From assembly GCA_015228815.1 (NCBI GenBank), contig JADGCV010000023.1, positions 1 through 64,000 of the forward strand: DNA of 64,000 bases, in the 5' to 3' direction. A model generated the notes under the pieces. The model was not told the DNA's origin, ran no database searches, and was given only the letters and a program-made list of their open reading frames with translations. This document shows, one piece after another, positions 55,012 to 63,701 of the stretch (position 1 is its first letter; the number at the start of each line of letters is the position of its first letter). The position numbers and the translations under genes were made by a program. Source of the stretch: Magnetococcales bacterium (lineage in GTDB: Bacteria > Pseudomonadota > Magnetococcia > Magnetococcales > UBA8363).

Positions 55012-55962
55012 ATGGATGATTTGATGTCGGAGGTGAACCAGCGAACCAATCTGGCATTCAGCAATGAAATGGAAATGCTGACCTTCTTTTTGACCGATGG
55101 CCAGCTGTACGGACTGAACGTCTTCAAGATCATCGAAATTCTCGAAACCCCGAAAAACATCACCGTCATGCCCGACTCGGGTCCCGGAGTGATCGGCACC
55201 ATCGATTTTCGCGGGCACCCCATCACCGTCATCGATCTGTCGATCGCCCTCGGCCTGCCCCCCACCGACCTGTCGCAAGGGGTTTCCTATATTCTTGTCT
55301 GCGAATACAGCGTTTCGACCCAGGGGTTTCTCATCTCCCGCCCCGACCGATTGATCAACAAAAGCTGGACCGACATCATCGCGCCACAGGGAACCATCTT
55401 CGAAGGCAGTTTTCTGACCGCCATCACCTACCATCAGGGGGTTCCCATCCAGATTCTCGATGTCGAAATGATCCTGGCCAACATTATCGGCATCGACGAT
55501 CATGTCTCGGCAGCGGTGGTCGCCCAGGGAAAAACCATCGTCCACAAGGAACACCACATCCTGGCCGCCGACGACTCCAGAGCCGCCCGGACCCTGCTCG
55601 CCTCCGCCCTCGATCAGCTCGGAATCAAGCATACCATCGTCGAAAACGCAGAACGGGCCTACGAACTCCTGGAACAATCGGTCCGCGATGGCCACGGGCA
55701 TTGTCCCTACAATCTGGTCATCTCCGACATCGAAATGCCGATCATGGATGGCTTCACCTTCACCCGCAAAGTCAAGCAAAACCCGAAGCTCGCCCACATC
55801 TATCTGGTGCTGCACAGTTCCTTGAGCAACAAGTCCAACAGCGACAAGGCCAGGAAAATGGGTGCCAACGATTTCATCCCCAAGTTTCAACCCGACAAGA
55901 TCATGTCGGTCATCCTCGAACAACTGGCCAATGCGGAAAACCATGGCCAGCCCGCTTCCTGA
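55012..55962 (+). CDS. cheV: Chemotaxis coupling protein CheV
   Basis: 316 residues: a CheW domain (1-160; FFLTDGQLYGLNVFKIIEILE, VIGTIDFRGHPITVIDL and NIIGIDDH) followed by a receiver domain (residues ~180-310) with AADDSRAARTLL, the phospho-acceptor Asp in NLVISDIEMPIMDGF, the conserved Ser in LHSSLSN, and the Lys in DFIPKF. It links receptors to CheA and can be adaptively phosphorylated. It stands alone, plausible start ATG 55012; another M occurs five codons on. Flagellar genes elsewhere in the window support a chemotaxis role. Confidence 0.93.
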   Translation: MDDLMSEVNQRTNLAFSNEMEMLTFFLTDGQLYGLNVFKIIEILETPKNITVMPDSGPGVIGTIDFRGHPITVIDLSIALGLPPTDLSQGVSYILVCEYSVSTQGFLISRPDRLINKSWTDIIAPQGTIFEGSFLTAITYHQGVPIQILDVEMILANIIGIDDHVSAAVVAQGKTIVHKEHHILAADDSRAARTLLASALDQLGIKHTIVENAERAYELLEQSVRDGHGHCPYNLVISDIEMPIMDGFTFTRKVKQNPKLAHIYLVLHSSLSNKSNSDKARKMGANDFIPKFQPDKIMSVILEQLANAENHGQPAS

Positions 55963-56088
55963 AGAAAGCGGGCGGCTGATTCAATCGAAAAAAAAATGTC
56001 TCCGTCACCCTCTGGCCCGGTCCGAAACCTTCAATAACGTTTCGAATGGCGCCAGTTCTGTCGGGCCGACGGAGACATCGGTACAGCG

Positions 56089-56113
56089 TCAGGGGATCAC
56101 GAAGATCCCCTGA
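56089..56113. terminator. Hairpin after the PsiF-like gene
   Basis: TCAGGGGATC-acgaa-GATCCCCTGA is a perfect 10-bp stem with a 5-nt loop, between convergent cheV and the PsiF-like gene. There is no long T tract, so termination is only probable. Confidence 0.5.
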
Positions 56114-56124
56114 TGGGTCATGGC

Positions 56125-56310
56125 TTACTTGCCACCCTTCTTGACGCACTCGTCGATGAAGGCTTTGGCTTTGTCGCCGGCCAGCTTCTGCTCTTCGGCC
56201 TGCTTGACGCAAGCAGCATGCACCGGATCAGCCGCATCCGCAGCGGAAGCCAGGCCGCTGAAACCAACACCGACAAACATGGCGACAAAAACGGGGATCA
56301 ATTTCTTCAT
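56125..56310 (-). CDS. Small secreted PsiF-like protein
   Basis: 61 residues. Signal peptide (MKKLIPVFVAMFVGVGFSGLASA) then a 38-residue mature part with two cysteines: HAACVKQAEEQKLAGDKAKAFIDECVKKG. The pattern CxxxAxxxxLxGxxxxxFxxxC resembles one PsiF repeat (phosphate-starvation-inducible periplasmic protein; function unknown). The two Cys could form a disulfide. TGAGGAG precedes the ATG. Upstream lies a mini-ORF within a hairpin. Confidence 0.72.
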   Translation of the reverse strand: MKKLIPVFVAMFVGVGFSGLASAADAADPVHAACVKQAEEQKLAGDKAKAFIDECVKKGGK

Positions 56311-56338
56311 GGTAAAACTCCTCAGTCAAAGTTGATTG

Positions 56339-56377
56339 TCACTTCTTGATGCACCACTCGTCCTGAAGGCGCTGCAT
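56339..56377 (-). CDS. Possible 12-residue leader peptide or decayed paralogue
   Basis: On the minus strand GAAGGAGATTCC precedes an ATG encoding MQRLQDEWCIKK before TGA, 29 bp before the PsiF-like ATG. The ending DEWCIKK resembles DECVKKG of the next gene. Its start and ribosome site lie partly within a hairpin (CCTGAAGG, 56362-56369, pairing with CCTTCAGG, 56385-56392). Confidence 0.3.
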   Translation of the reverse strand: MQRLQDEWCIKK

Positions 56378-56887
56378 GGAATCTCCTTCAGGAAAAAGCC
56401 AAAAAAATAAACTCCGTAGATACATTCCTTATAAAAAAAGCGACAATTACACGATCGGACTATAATACCCGGCACCCAGTTTCATTCTGTCATTCTCATA
56501 CTTCAAGCCGCCGATCCTACTACCGATCCCATCCTCTTTTCAAGTGTTTTATTACAGGTTCCTTCTGAATCCGTTCCCCTCTTCAGCCCCCTCTTTGACT
56601 CTTGAGTACCGTTCCTGGGCGAAAAGGTTTCAAATTTTCTTGCGACCGGGATTTTTTTCTCTTTCTTTATTATCGAACGCTAACGATGTAACCGCGACAC
56701 AAGAACACCATGAATCACCCGGCAATTGTGCAGTGAGTATCAAACCGAAGGAGAATCGTTTCATCGATTTCTCCATTTTTTCCATGATTCCGTTTGAAAA
56801 ATATCCTTGACAATTACGATATAAAATGTTCTCCATCACCATCTGGATCACGGTGGCCCTGGATGTATCAACCACGGGAGAAGTAGG
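56378..56887. other. Intergenic, A/T-rich; no gene seen
   Basis: Between the PsiF-like leader and rsmA. Includes TTGACA at 56807-56812 and TATAAA at 56820-56825, but their spacing is wrong for one promoter. An 88-codon open frame at 56544 has no ribosome site or recognisable composition and is probably not a gene. Confidence 0.5.
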
Positions 56888-57766
56888 ATGAACCATGAAG
56901 AACCCCTGCCGACTGCCCTGACGCTTCCCGCCCTGATCCGCCACCTGGGCCTGACGCCACGCAGGGAAATGGGGCAAAATTTCCTGGTGGATGAAAACAT
57001 TGCCGAGAAAATCGTCCGTTGTGCCCATCTGCGTTCCCAGGACCGGGTCGTCGAAATCGGTCCGGGACTTGGAAGTCTGACGCTTCCCTTGTCGCAAGCT
57101 GTTGGGCGTTTGTGTGTCATCGAACGCGACCACCGTCTCCTTCCCGCACTGCGACTTCGGCTTGGGGAAACGTTTCCCTTGGTGGTGGAACAGGCGGATG
57201 TCCTTGAGTTCGACTTTTCGGAGTTGGGAACGCGCCTGGGGGGGGCGATGAAGATTGTCGGCAATCTTCCGTACAACATCAGCTCCCCTCTTCTCATCCA
57301 TCTTCTGGACCACCGGCAGGCAATCGAGTCCATGACGTTGATGTTTCAAAAGGAGGTCGCCCAGCGCATCACCGCCTGTCCCGGAAGCGGGAATTATGGA
57401 TCGTTGGCGGTGCAGACGGGGCAATGGATGGTGGCGGATCGATTGTTCGACATCGGACCGGGGGCATTTTTTCCCGCGCCCAAGGTTCAATCGAGCGTTG
57501 TTCACTTTAAACGGCGCGACCAGCCCCTCGCGCCGGTCGTGGACGAGGCGTTGTTTCGCCGGGTTGTCCGCACAGCCTTCAATCAACGCCGTAAAACCCT
57601 TGCCAACGCCCTGCATCCCATGCACCCGGAGACAAAAAAATGGCTGACGGTGGCGGGGATCGACCCCTCCCGCCGTGCCGAAACCCTTTCGGTCGCCGAA
57701 TTTGCCCAGCTGACCAATACGTATGCCACGCATGGACAAGACAAAGAGGGCGGGACCGGGCCTTGA
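56888..57766 (+). CDS. rsmA: 16S rRNA (adenine1518/1519-N6,N6)-dimethyltransferase
   Basis: 292 residues. Dimethylates the two adjacent adenines in the 3'-terminal loop of 16S rRNA. Motifs: GQNFLVDENIAEKIV, SAM motif I VVEIGPGLGSLTLPL, the acidic loop with VIERD, VVEQADVLEFDF, and the catalytic motif IV NLPYNISSPLL, followed by FFPAPKVQSSVVHF. ATG at 56888 follows a weak AGTAGG. Convergent with plsC. Confidence 0.95.
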   Translation: MNHEEPLPTALTLPALIRHLGLTPRREMGQNFLVDENIAEKIVRCAHLRSQDRVVEIGPGLGSLTLPLSQAVGRLCVIERDHRLLPALRLRLGETFPLVVEQADVLEFDFSELGTRLGGAMKIVGNLPYNISSPLLIHLLDHRQAIESMTLMFQKEVAQRITACPGSGNYGSLAVQTGQWMVADRLFDIGPGAFFPAPKVQSSVVHFKRRDQPLAPVVDEALFRRVVRTAFNQRRKTLANALHPMHPETKKWLTVAGIDPSRRAETLSVAEFAQLTNTYATHGQDKEGGTGP

Positions 57767-57804
57767 GCGATACGGGATTTTCCAGGGGGGACCGGAACAA
57801 TCAC

Positions 57805-58530
57805 CTACAATGATTCCATCATCGTTTCCACCTGATCGCGAGCCATTTCCAACAGGCGTTTGCGATCTTTCCGGTCACAGCCGGCCGTTTGGATGGGGTA
57901 TCCGATCCGGACATCGATCACCCCCGGTTTTTTCAGAAACGCCCTGCGTCCCCAAAACCGTCCCGCGTTGTGCGCCACGGGAACGATCGGAACCCCCCCC
58001 CTGAGCGCCAGAGCGATCCCCCCGCCATTGTATTTTCCCACTGCCCCAGGCGCCGTCCGGGTCCCCTCGGGAAACACCACAACCGACACCCCGCGCCGGA
58101 ATTCCTCCACGCCCCGTTCTTCCAAGAGATGCATCGCCCGCACCCCCTGATCCCGGTCGATGGCAATCTGTTCCGTGGCCCGCAGCGACCAACCAAAAAA
58201 AGGAATGAACATCAGGCTTTTCTTCAGAACGAGAACAAACGGGGGAAACAAGGCATGCAACGTCAACGTCTCCCATGCCGACTGATGTTTGACAAACAGA
58301 AGATAGGGCGGTGGGGGAAGGCGTTCCAACCCCGTGACACGGTCCGAAAGTCCACAGGTGATCCTCAGCATCCATCGATTGAAACCAGCCCATTTGCGGG
58401 CAACCTCGCGACGGTATGCCAATCGGGAAAACGGCCAGACCACCATGAGCCAGAACGTGAAAAAGACCACCCCCACCATCAATACAAGGAAAAACATTCC
58501 CGATCCCAAAATGCTTCTGATGTCGGTCAT
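57805..58530 (-). CDS. plsC: 1-acyl-sn-glycerol-3-phosphate acyltransferase
   Basis: 241 residues. Makes phosphatidic acid from lysophosphatidic acid. Membrane helix at residues 10-35 (MFFLVLMVGVVFFTFWLMVVW). The acyltransferase motif is KHQSAWET (H-x4-E in place of H-x4-D, a variant common in PlsC), then IPFFGWSLRATEQIAIDRD, FPEGTRTAPG and VPIVPVAHNAG. Intact, unlike the degenerate PlsC-like domain at 34.8 kb, so it is the likely essential enzyme. 51 bp after mrcA on the same strand. Confidence 0.93.
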   Translation of the reverse strand: MTDIRSILGSGMFFLVLMVGVVFFTFWLMVVWPFSRLAYRREVARKWAGFNRWMLRITCGLSDRVTGLERLPPPPYLLFVKHQSAWETLTLHALFPPFVLVLKKSLMFIPFFGWSLRATEQIAIDRDQGVRAMHLLEERGVEEFRRGVSVVVFPEGTRTAPGAVGKYNGGGIALALRGGVPIVPVAHNAGRFWGRRAFLKKPGVIDVRIGYPIQTAGCDRKDRKRLLEMARDQVETMMESL

Positions 58531-58581
58531 CCCCGCCCCACATGATCTTGTTGAAAGAAAATCTGCCGTGATGGTTGCGGT

Positions 58582-61158
58582 TCAATAAAGGCCATCCCCA
58601 ATCGCAGGCGCCGGAGAACCACCACCGCCACCTCCGCCGCCACCTCCACCGCCACTGTCGCCCGACTCCTCGGAGGAATCCCTGGAATCGGAACGAATCG
58701 GCAGTTGACCGGGTTTGAACGCCTCCATCACCATCCCCTTGCTGTCAGGATGGGCAAACTCACCCGTCTCGGCATTGATCGGTTCCAACTGAATCCCCCT
58801 GGGGACGGTAAAATCGGTCAGGGGCTGTTCCTTCAACGCCTCGCGCATGAAATCCATCCAGATCGGAAGCGCCGCCATCGACCCCGTCTCCGCATTCCCC
58901 AGAACGCCATAGTCGTCAAAACCAACCCATACCCCCGCCACAAGCGCCGGACTGAAACCAATGAACCAGGCATCGCGAAGATCGTTGGTGGTTCCGGTCT
59001 TGCCCGCCAGCGGACGCCCCAACTGCATCGCCTTGCGCGCCGTCCCATGGCTGATCACCCCTTTCAACAGACTCGTGATCTGATAGGCAGTCGGCGGATC
59101 CAAAACCCTCTTGCCAAAAAGCGTCGGCGGCTTCTGACCCTGCTGTTCCTTGGGATTCACGACGACAGTCTTGGGCTCCTGATGACACAACAGACAATCC
59201 CCCCCACGATGACGATGCACCGTCCGCCCATAACGATCCTGAATGCGTGCGATATACACCGGCTCGACCAACTTGCCACCATTGGCAAAAGCGGCATATC
59301 CAGTCACCATCTGCAACGGAGTGAATCCATAGGACCCCAGGGAAATGGTCAAATCACGCCGCTCGGGAGGGATGTCCAAACCAAAACGGCGCAACAACGG
59401 AATGACCTTGGACAGCCCGATCCGCTTGACCAGCCGGATCGTCACCAGGTTGCGCGAATGGACCAGGGCACTGCGCAAGGTGGTTGGTCCATAGAATTTA
59501 TGCTCATAGTTTTCTGGCCGCCATTCCTTGAGCGTCCCCGTCTCGGGATCGACATAGGCCATCGGCATGGGACTGTCGTCGATCCGCGTCGTCGGACTGT
59601 AGCCCCGATCCAGGGCCGCGGCATAGAGGAACGGTTTGAAGGCCGATCCCGGCTGACGCCGGCTCTGGGTGGCACGGTTGAACTCGCTCTTGCCGAAATC
59701 CCGCCCCCCGACCATCGCCAACAATTGCCCCGTATGCGGATCCATCACCACGATCGCCCCTTCCGCCTGGGGTTCCTGGGCCAGCTTCCAGATCTGCCCC
59801 TTTTCATCGCGCTCCACCCAGACGACATCGCCAACCGCCAGCACCTCCTCGACCTTGGCGATCACCGGACCAAGGGTTTTCTTTTCACCCTCCATTTTGC
59901 GCGCCCACTGCACCCCCTCCAGGGTCAGAAGAATTTTTCGCCCCTCCTCCACCAGGACCACCGTCGCCCCGGAATTTTGTTTGCCCAATGACGTCACCAG
60001 CCCCTTGATGTAGCCGTTGACACTGCGCTGTTCCCCCTTGTGTTGCGCCAACCAGGCCGACAGCGACTCGGGATCGGTCCGTTCCAGTCGCTCGATCGGC
60101 CCGCGGTAACCATGGCGCCGGTCATAGGCCGCCAATCCGTCAAGCAACGCCTTGTAGGCGGTCCGTTGCAGATTGGGATCCAACGCGGTGTAGACATCCA
60201 GCCCCCCGCGGTACAATTGCCCGTTCCCCCACTCGTTCTGAATCGTCCGCCGCACATGTTCCAGATAATGCGGAGCGACCTGCTCCAAAGGCTTCTCCGG
60301 TCGCGCCAACCCGAAATCACGTTCCGACCACAGATCCGCCTGCTCCGTGGTGATCAATCCGACCTCGACCATCCGCCCCAGGACCAGCTTCTGCCGCTGC
60401 CGCGCCCGCTCCGGAAACCGCCATGGACTGTACCGGCTCGGCGCCTTGGGCAACCCCGCCAGCAACGCCATCTGGCCAATGTTCAACTCCGACACGTCCT
60501 TGTCGAAATAAATACGCGACGCCGCCGCCACCCCATAAGCCCCCGCCCCCAGATAAATCTGATTGACGTACAACTCCAGAATCTCCTCCTTGGTGAACTT
60601 TCTTTCGATGCTCACCGACAGGATGATCTCCTTGATCTTGCGGTCCAATGTCCGGATCGAACTCAGAAGGAACGTCCGGGCCACCTGCTGCGTGATCGTC
60701 GAGGCCCCCTGCGTCACCCGCCCCGCCACCAGATTGGCCACCGCCGCGCGCGCAATGCCCACCGGATCGATCCCGTAATGCTCGTAGAACCGATTGTCCT
60801 CCACTGCCAGAAAAGAGTTTACCAACATCGGCGGCACATCCTTCATCGGCACGAACTGCCGCCTCTGGATGTAAAACTCCCCCAACAACTGATAGTCCCG
60901 GGCAAAAATGCGCGTCACCAGACTCGGTTGATAGTCGGTCAGCTCGTCGAGCGAAGGAAGCCCCCGCATGTGATGCCGCAATACCATCAACAGCGCCACG
61001 CCGCCGACGACGAATAAAAACAACAACATCCCCAGGATACGGGACAGACAGCCTCGGCCCTTCGGTTTTTCGGGTGGTGTCTCCGGAGATTGCCGCGATG
61101 GCCTGGGGATTGCCATTCTTCGATTGGACTGTGCTGGATTTCGCGTTCTGACAACCAT
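58582..61158 (-). CDS. mrcA: Penicillin-binding protein 1A
   Basis: 858 residues. TM helix near residues 35-60; glycosyltransferase domain with EDNRFYEHYGIDPVGI and QGASTITQQVAR; transpeptidase with catalytic SxxK in RQPGSAFKPFLYA and KTG in LAGKTGTTNDL. An insertion carries CLLCH (nt 59182-59196), corresponding to the CxxC present in some PBP1A but with a following His. The C-terminus is a poly-Gly tail. It polymerises and cross-links peptidoglycan. The ATG 61158 is chosen because an alternative at 61221 lies inside the promoter -10 box. Confidence 0.93.
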   Translation of the reverse strand: MVVRTRNPAQSNRRMAIPRPSRQSPETPPEKPKGRGCLSRILGMLLFLFVVGGVALLMVLRHHMRGLPSLDELTDYQPSLVTRIFARDYQLLGEFYIQRRQFVPMKDVPPMLVNSFLAVEDNRFYEHYGIDPVGIARAAVANLVAGRVTQGASTITQQVARTFLLSSIRTLDRKIKEIILSVSIERKFTKEEILELYVNQIYLGAGAYGVAAASRIYFDKDVSELNIGQMALLAGLPKAPSRYSPWRFPERARQRQKLVLGRMVEVGLITTEQADLWSERDFGLARPEKPLEQVAPHYLEHVRRTIQNEWGNGQLYRGGLDVYTALDPNLQRTAYKALLDGLAAYDRRHGYRGPIERLERTDPESLSAWLAQHKGEQRSVNGYIKGLVTSLGKQNSGATVVLVEEGRKILLTLEGVQWARKMEGEKKTLGPVIAKVEEVLAVGDVVWVERDEKGQIWKLAQEPQAEGAIVVMDPHTGQLLAMVGGRDFGKSEFNRATQSRRQPGSAFKPFLYAAALDRGYSPTTRIDDSPMPMAYVDPETGTLKEWRPENYEHKFYGPTTLRSALVHSRNLVTIRLVKRIGLSKVIPLLRRFGLDIPPERRDLTISLGSYGFTPLQMVTGYAAFANGGKLVEPVYIARIQDRYGRTVHRHRGGDCLLCHQEPKTVVVNPKEQQGQKPPTLFGKRVLDPPTAYQITSLLKGVISHGTARKAMQLGRPLAGKTGTTNDLRDAWFIGFSPALVAGVWVGFDDYGVLGNAETGSMAALPIWMDFMREALKEQPLTDFTVPRGIQLEPINAETGEFAHPDSKGMVMEAFKPGQLPIRSDSRDSSEESGDSGGGGGGGGGGGGSPAPAIGDGLY

Positions 61159-61200
61159 CCTGGACCCGGAAAGCAAGAGAAAGGACGACGAAAAGGCTTG

Positions 61201-61248
61201 ATGGAGATTGGCAATCTCCATTATAAATCAGAGTTATCGTAATTCAAA
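61201..61248. promoter_or_regulatory. Overlapping divergent promoters with a 21-bp palindrome (mrcA / pilM)
   Basis: Minus strand: TTGAAT (61247-61242), 16 bp, TATAAT (61225-61220), for mrcA. Plus strand: TTGATG (61198-61203), 18 bp, TATAAA (61222-61227), for pilM. The plus spacer is the perfect palindrome ATGGAGATTG-g-CAATCTCCAT (61201-61221), just at the mrcA start point, ideal for a regulator acting on both. Confidence 0.6.
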
Positions 61249-61272
61249 CCACCACCCGACGGATCGCTCCAC

Positions 61273-62454
61273 ATGCCCCTTTTCGGCCCAAAATATAAAC
61301 CCATTGTCGGCCTGGATATAGGGACATCGGTGATTCGGGCCATGGAAGTCCGTCCCCATGGACGCCACTGGCGCCTTCTGCGTTGTCATCAGGCCCCCCT
61401 CCCGCCATTCATGCTCGCCGACGGAAAAATAAAAAAATCGGACGAAGCGGTCGATTTCATCGGAAACTTCCACAAGGAAGGGCGATTCACCACCCCCAGG
61501 ATCGCCCTTTCCGTCGGCGGCCCCTCGATCATCAGCAAAAAAATCATCGTCGATCGCATGAGCGAAATGGACCTCGAAGACCAGATCACCCTCGAAGCGG
61601 AAGAATACATCCCATTCGACATCGACGAAGTCTTCCTCGATTTCCAGATCCTGGGCGACGCCGAGGAACGAATGGCCGTCCTCCTGACCGCCTGCAAAAA
61701 AGATTTTGTCAACGACAAACTCGAATTATGCCGACTCGCCGGTCTCGATCCCGTGTTTCTCGACCTCGACTGCCTCTGCATCGCCAATGCCCATGCCGCT
61801 TTCCATGAGGACCCCGTCGGAAAAAGAAAAGAAAGAAAACCCTTCTTTTCCCTGACAAGAAAACCGAAAGCTGGCGCGAAAAGTGCATTAAAACCCGGAG
61901 CATCGACCACAGGCTCCCGCGGCGGCGCGGAACATTCCGCCGCCGACATCGTCGCCCTGGCCAACATCGGGGGCCAACATCTCAATACCGTCATCCTGGT
62001 CGATGGCAAGATCGACTATACCCGGGATCTGTCCTTTGGCGCCCGGTCCCTGATGAACGAACTGACAGAGCAGACAGGTTGGACGATGGACGAATTGCAC
62101 CAGTCCCTGAAAAATCCCGACTCCGCCGCTCCCGCATCGGCGCTGCACGAGGCCTGGGACAACCTGATCCTCCCCTTCGAAACCAAACTCGCCGGCCAAA
62201 TCCGGCAATCCCTCGATTTTTTTCAGGCCTCCCGTCCCCACAAGGAAACAGCCGGCATCCTCCTGCTGTCGGGAGGAGCGACGGTGATCGCCGGAATCGA
62301 ACAACGGCTGTCACAAACGTTGGGCCTCCCGGTGGCGATTTTCGATCCCGCGGGCAAACTCAAGAAGGATCGCGGTCCCCGCGGTCCGCGAATGGAGCAT
62401 CCGGTCGGCTTTGCCGTCGCCCTGGGTCTGGCCTTGCGGGGTCTGTCGCCGTGA
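61273..62454 (+). CDS. pilM: Type IV pilus inner-membrane platform protein PilM
   Basis: 393 residues with an actin/FtsA-like fold: IVGLDIGTSVIRAM phosphate-1 loop, a central insert rich in Lys/Pro around residues 180-215, VALANIGGQHLNTVILVDGKIDYTRDL, and ILLLSGGATVIAGIEQRL near the C-terminus. PilM binds PilN's N-terminal peptide and ATP in the cytoplasm. Start ATG 61273. Stop overlaps pilN (GTGA). Divergent from mrcA, the frequent genomic arrangement in proteobacteria. Confidence 0.94.
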   Translation: MPLFGPKYKPIVGLDIGTSVIRAMEVRPHGRHWRLLRCHQAPLPPFMLADGKIKKSDEAVDFIGNFHKEGRFTTPRIALSVGGPSIISKKIIVDRMSEMDLEDQITLEAEEYIPFDIDEVFLDFQILGDAEERMAVLLTACKKDFVNDKLELCRLAGLDPVFLDLDCLCIANAHAAFHEDPVGKRKERKPFFSLTRKPKAGAKSALKPGASTTGSRGGAEHSAADIVALANIGGQHLNTVILVDGKIDYTRDLSFGARSLMNELTEQTGWTMDELHQSLKNPDSAAPASALHEAWDNLILPFETKLAGQIRQSLDFFQASRPHKETAGILLLSGGATVIAGIEQRLSQTLGLPVAIFDPAGKLKKDRGPRGPRMEHPVGFAVALGLALRGLSP

Positions 62455-63083
62455 TTGCGACCATCAATCTGCTTCCGTATCGCCAGGCACGACGACTCGC
62501 CAAGGCCAACCGGATCATCGCCTCCTGGGGTGGCACCTTCGTCGCGACCATCGCCATCCTGTTTTTGATCCATCTCCAGTTTACCGGTCACCTTGAAGCA
62601 CGCGAGGCACAAGCACGCGACAACGAGGCCATCATCGCCGACCTCGACAAAAAACTGGGCGAGGTGAAAAATATTCGCGAACTGAAGAAATTCATCGAAA
62701 ACAAACTGAAGCTCATCGAGGAACTGAAACAAAGCCGCAATCTTCCGGTGCGCATCATCGACGAGGTCATCACCGCCCTGCCCGAAAAAAGCTGGCTCAA
62801 GGGGATCCAGATGCAGGACCGGACCCTGAAGCTCAACGGCATGGCCCAGTCCAACGCCGTCGTCGCCGGTTTCATGGAACGCCTCAATGCCTCCCCCTTC
62901 ATCGACAACGTCCGCCTGGGACAGGTATCGCTCAACGCCACCAAGGACAAGGTCAAGGCCTTCAGCCTCGAAGCCAGCTACGCCCCCCTCGAACAGAAGA
63001 AGGAGGAACCCGAACCCGGCCATGGCGGGCTGGTATCGGGTACGGGGAGACACCAAAAAGATCCGGCTCCGGGGAAACGCTGA
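62451..63083 (+). CDS. pilN: Type IV pilus assembly protein PilN
   Basis: 210 residues starting GTG 62451, overlapping pilM. The N-terminal ATINLLPYRQARR is the PilM-binding peptide (INLLPxR), followed by one membrane helix (FVATIAILFLIHLQF) and a periplasmic coiled coil and ferredoxin-like domain. Pairs with PilO. The stop TGA overlaps the pilO ATG (TGATG). Confidence 0.92.
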   Translation: MIATINLLPYRQARRLAKANRIIASWGGTFVATIAILFLIHLQFTGHLEAREAQARDNEAIIADLDKKLGEVKNIRELKKFIENKLKLIEELKQSRNLPVRIIDEVITALPEKSWLKGIQMQDRTLKLNGMAQSNAVVAGFMERLNASPFIDNVRLGQVSLNATKDKVKAFSLEASYAPLEQKKEEPEPGHGGLVSGTGRHQKDPAPGKR

Positions 63084-63688
63084 TGGATCTCGGCTTCGAC
63101 CCCATCGGCCTGTTGCGCCTGCCGGCAAAGAAAAAAGCGGCCATCGTCCTGGGGGTCATCGCACTCCTGTCGGGAGGATACGGGTACCTGTATCTTCAGG
63201 ATGTCTTGGACCAGATCGACAAGGTCAACGCCAGGATCCATGAACAGGAAGAAAAGATCAACGGCAAAAGAGCCATGCTCGCAAGCCTGCCGAAACTGCG
63301 CAAGGAACTGGAAGAACTCAAGAAACTCGAAGCCAAGGCCGCCCGCGATCTTCCCTCGAAACAGGAGATTCCCGCCCTGCTCGCCACCATTTCGCAGGCG
63401 GGGCATGAACAGGGGCTCGAATTTGTCCTGTTTGCCCCCAAGCAGGAACTCTCCGTCGATATTTATGCCGAAGTTCCGGTCGATGTTCATGTATCGGGAA
63501 GTTTTCAGTCCACGGTCGTGTTCATGGACAAGGTGACCCGGATGAACCGGATCGCCACCTTCACCCATGTGACCATGACCCCCAGCACCACCAAGGCCGG
63601 GCTGATCACGACGACCTCCCGTTTGACCACCTATCGTTTTCTGGATACCCATGACGCCGGTTTCAAATCACCCACGGACAAGAAATAG
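63083..63688 (+). CDS. pilO: Type IV pilus assembly protein PilO
   Basis: 201 residues: short cytoplasmic tail with FDPIGLLRLPAKKK, one membrane helix (AAIVLGVIALLSGGYGYLYL), coiled coil (DQIDKVNARIHEQEEKINGK), then a periplasmic ferredoxin-like domain. Forms heterodimers with PilN and contacts PilP. Followed 13 bp later by pilP. Confidence 0.92.
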   Translation: MDLGFDPIGLLRLPAKKKAAIVLGVIALLSGGYGYLYLQDVLDQIDKVNARIHEQEEKINGKRAMLASLPKLRKELEELKKLEAKAARDLPSKQEIPALLATISQAGHEQGLEFVLFAPKQELSVDIYAEVPVDVHVSGSFQSTVVFMDKVTRMNRIATFTHVTMTPSTTKAGLITTTSRLTTYRFLDTHDAGFKSPTDKK

Positions 63689-63701
63689 GGAACGTCCCCT
63701 C

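Noticed and set aside
56544-56810. 88-codon ORF before rsmA
   Set aside because: No ribosome site, no recognisable fold, and composition unlike coding DNA here.
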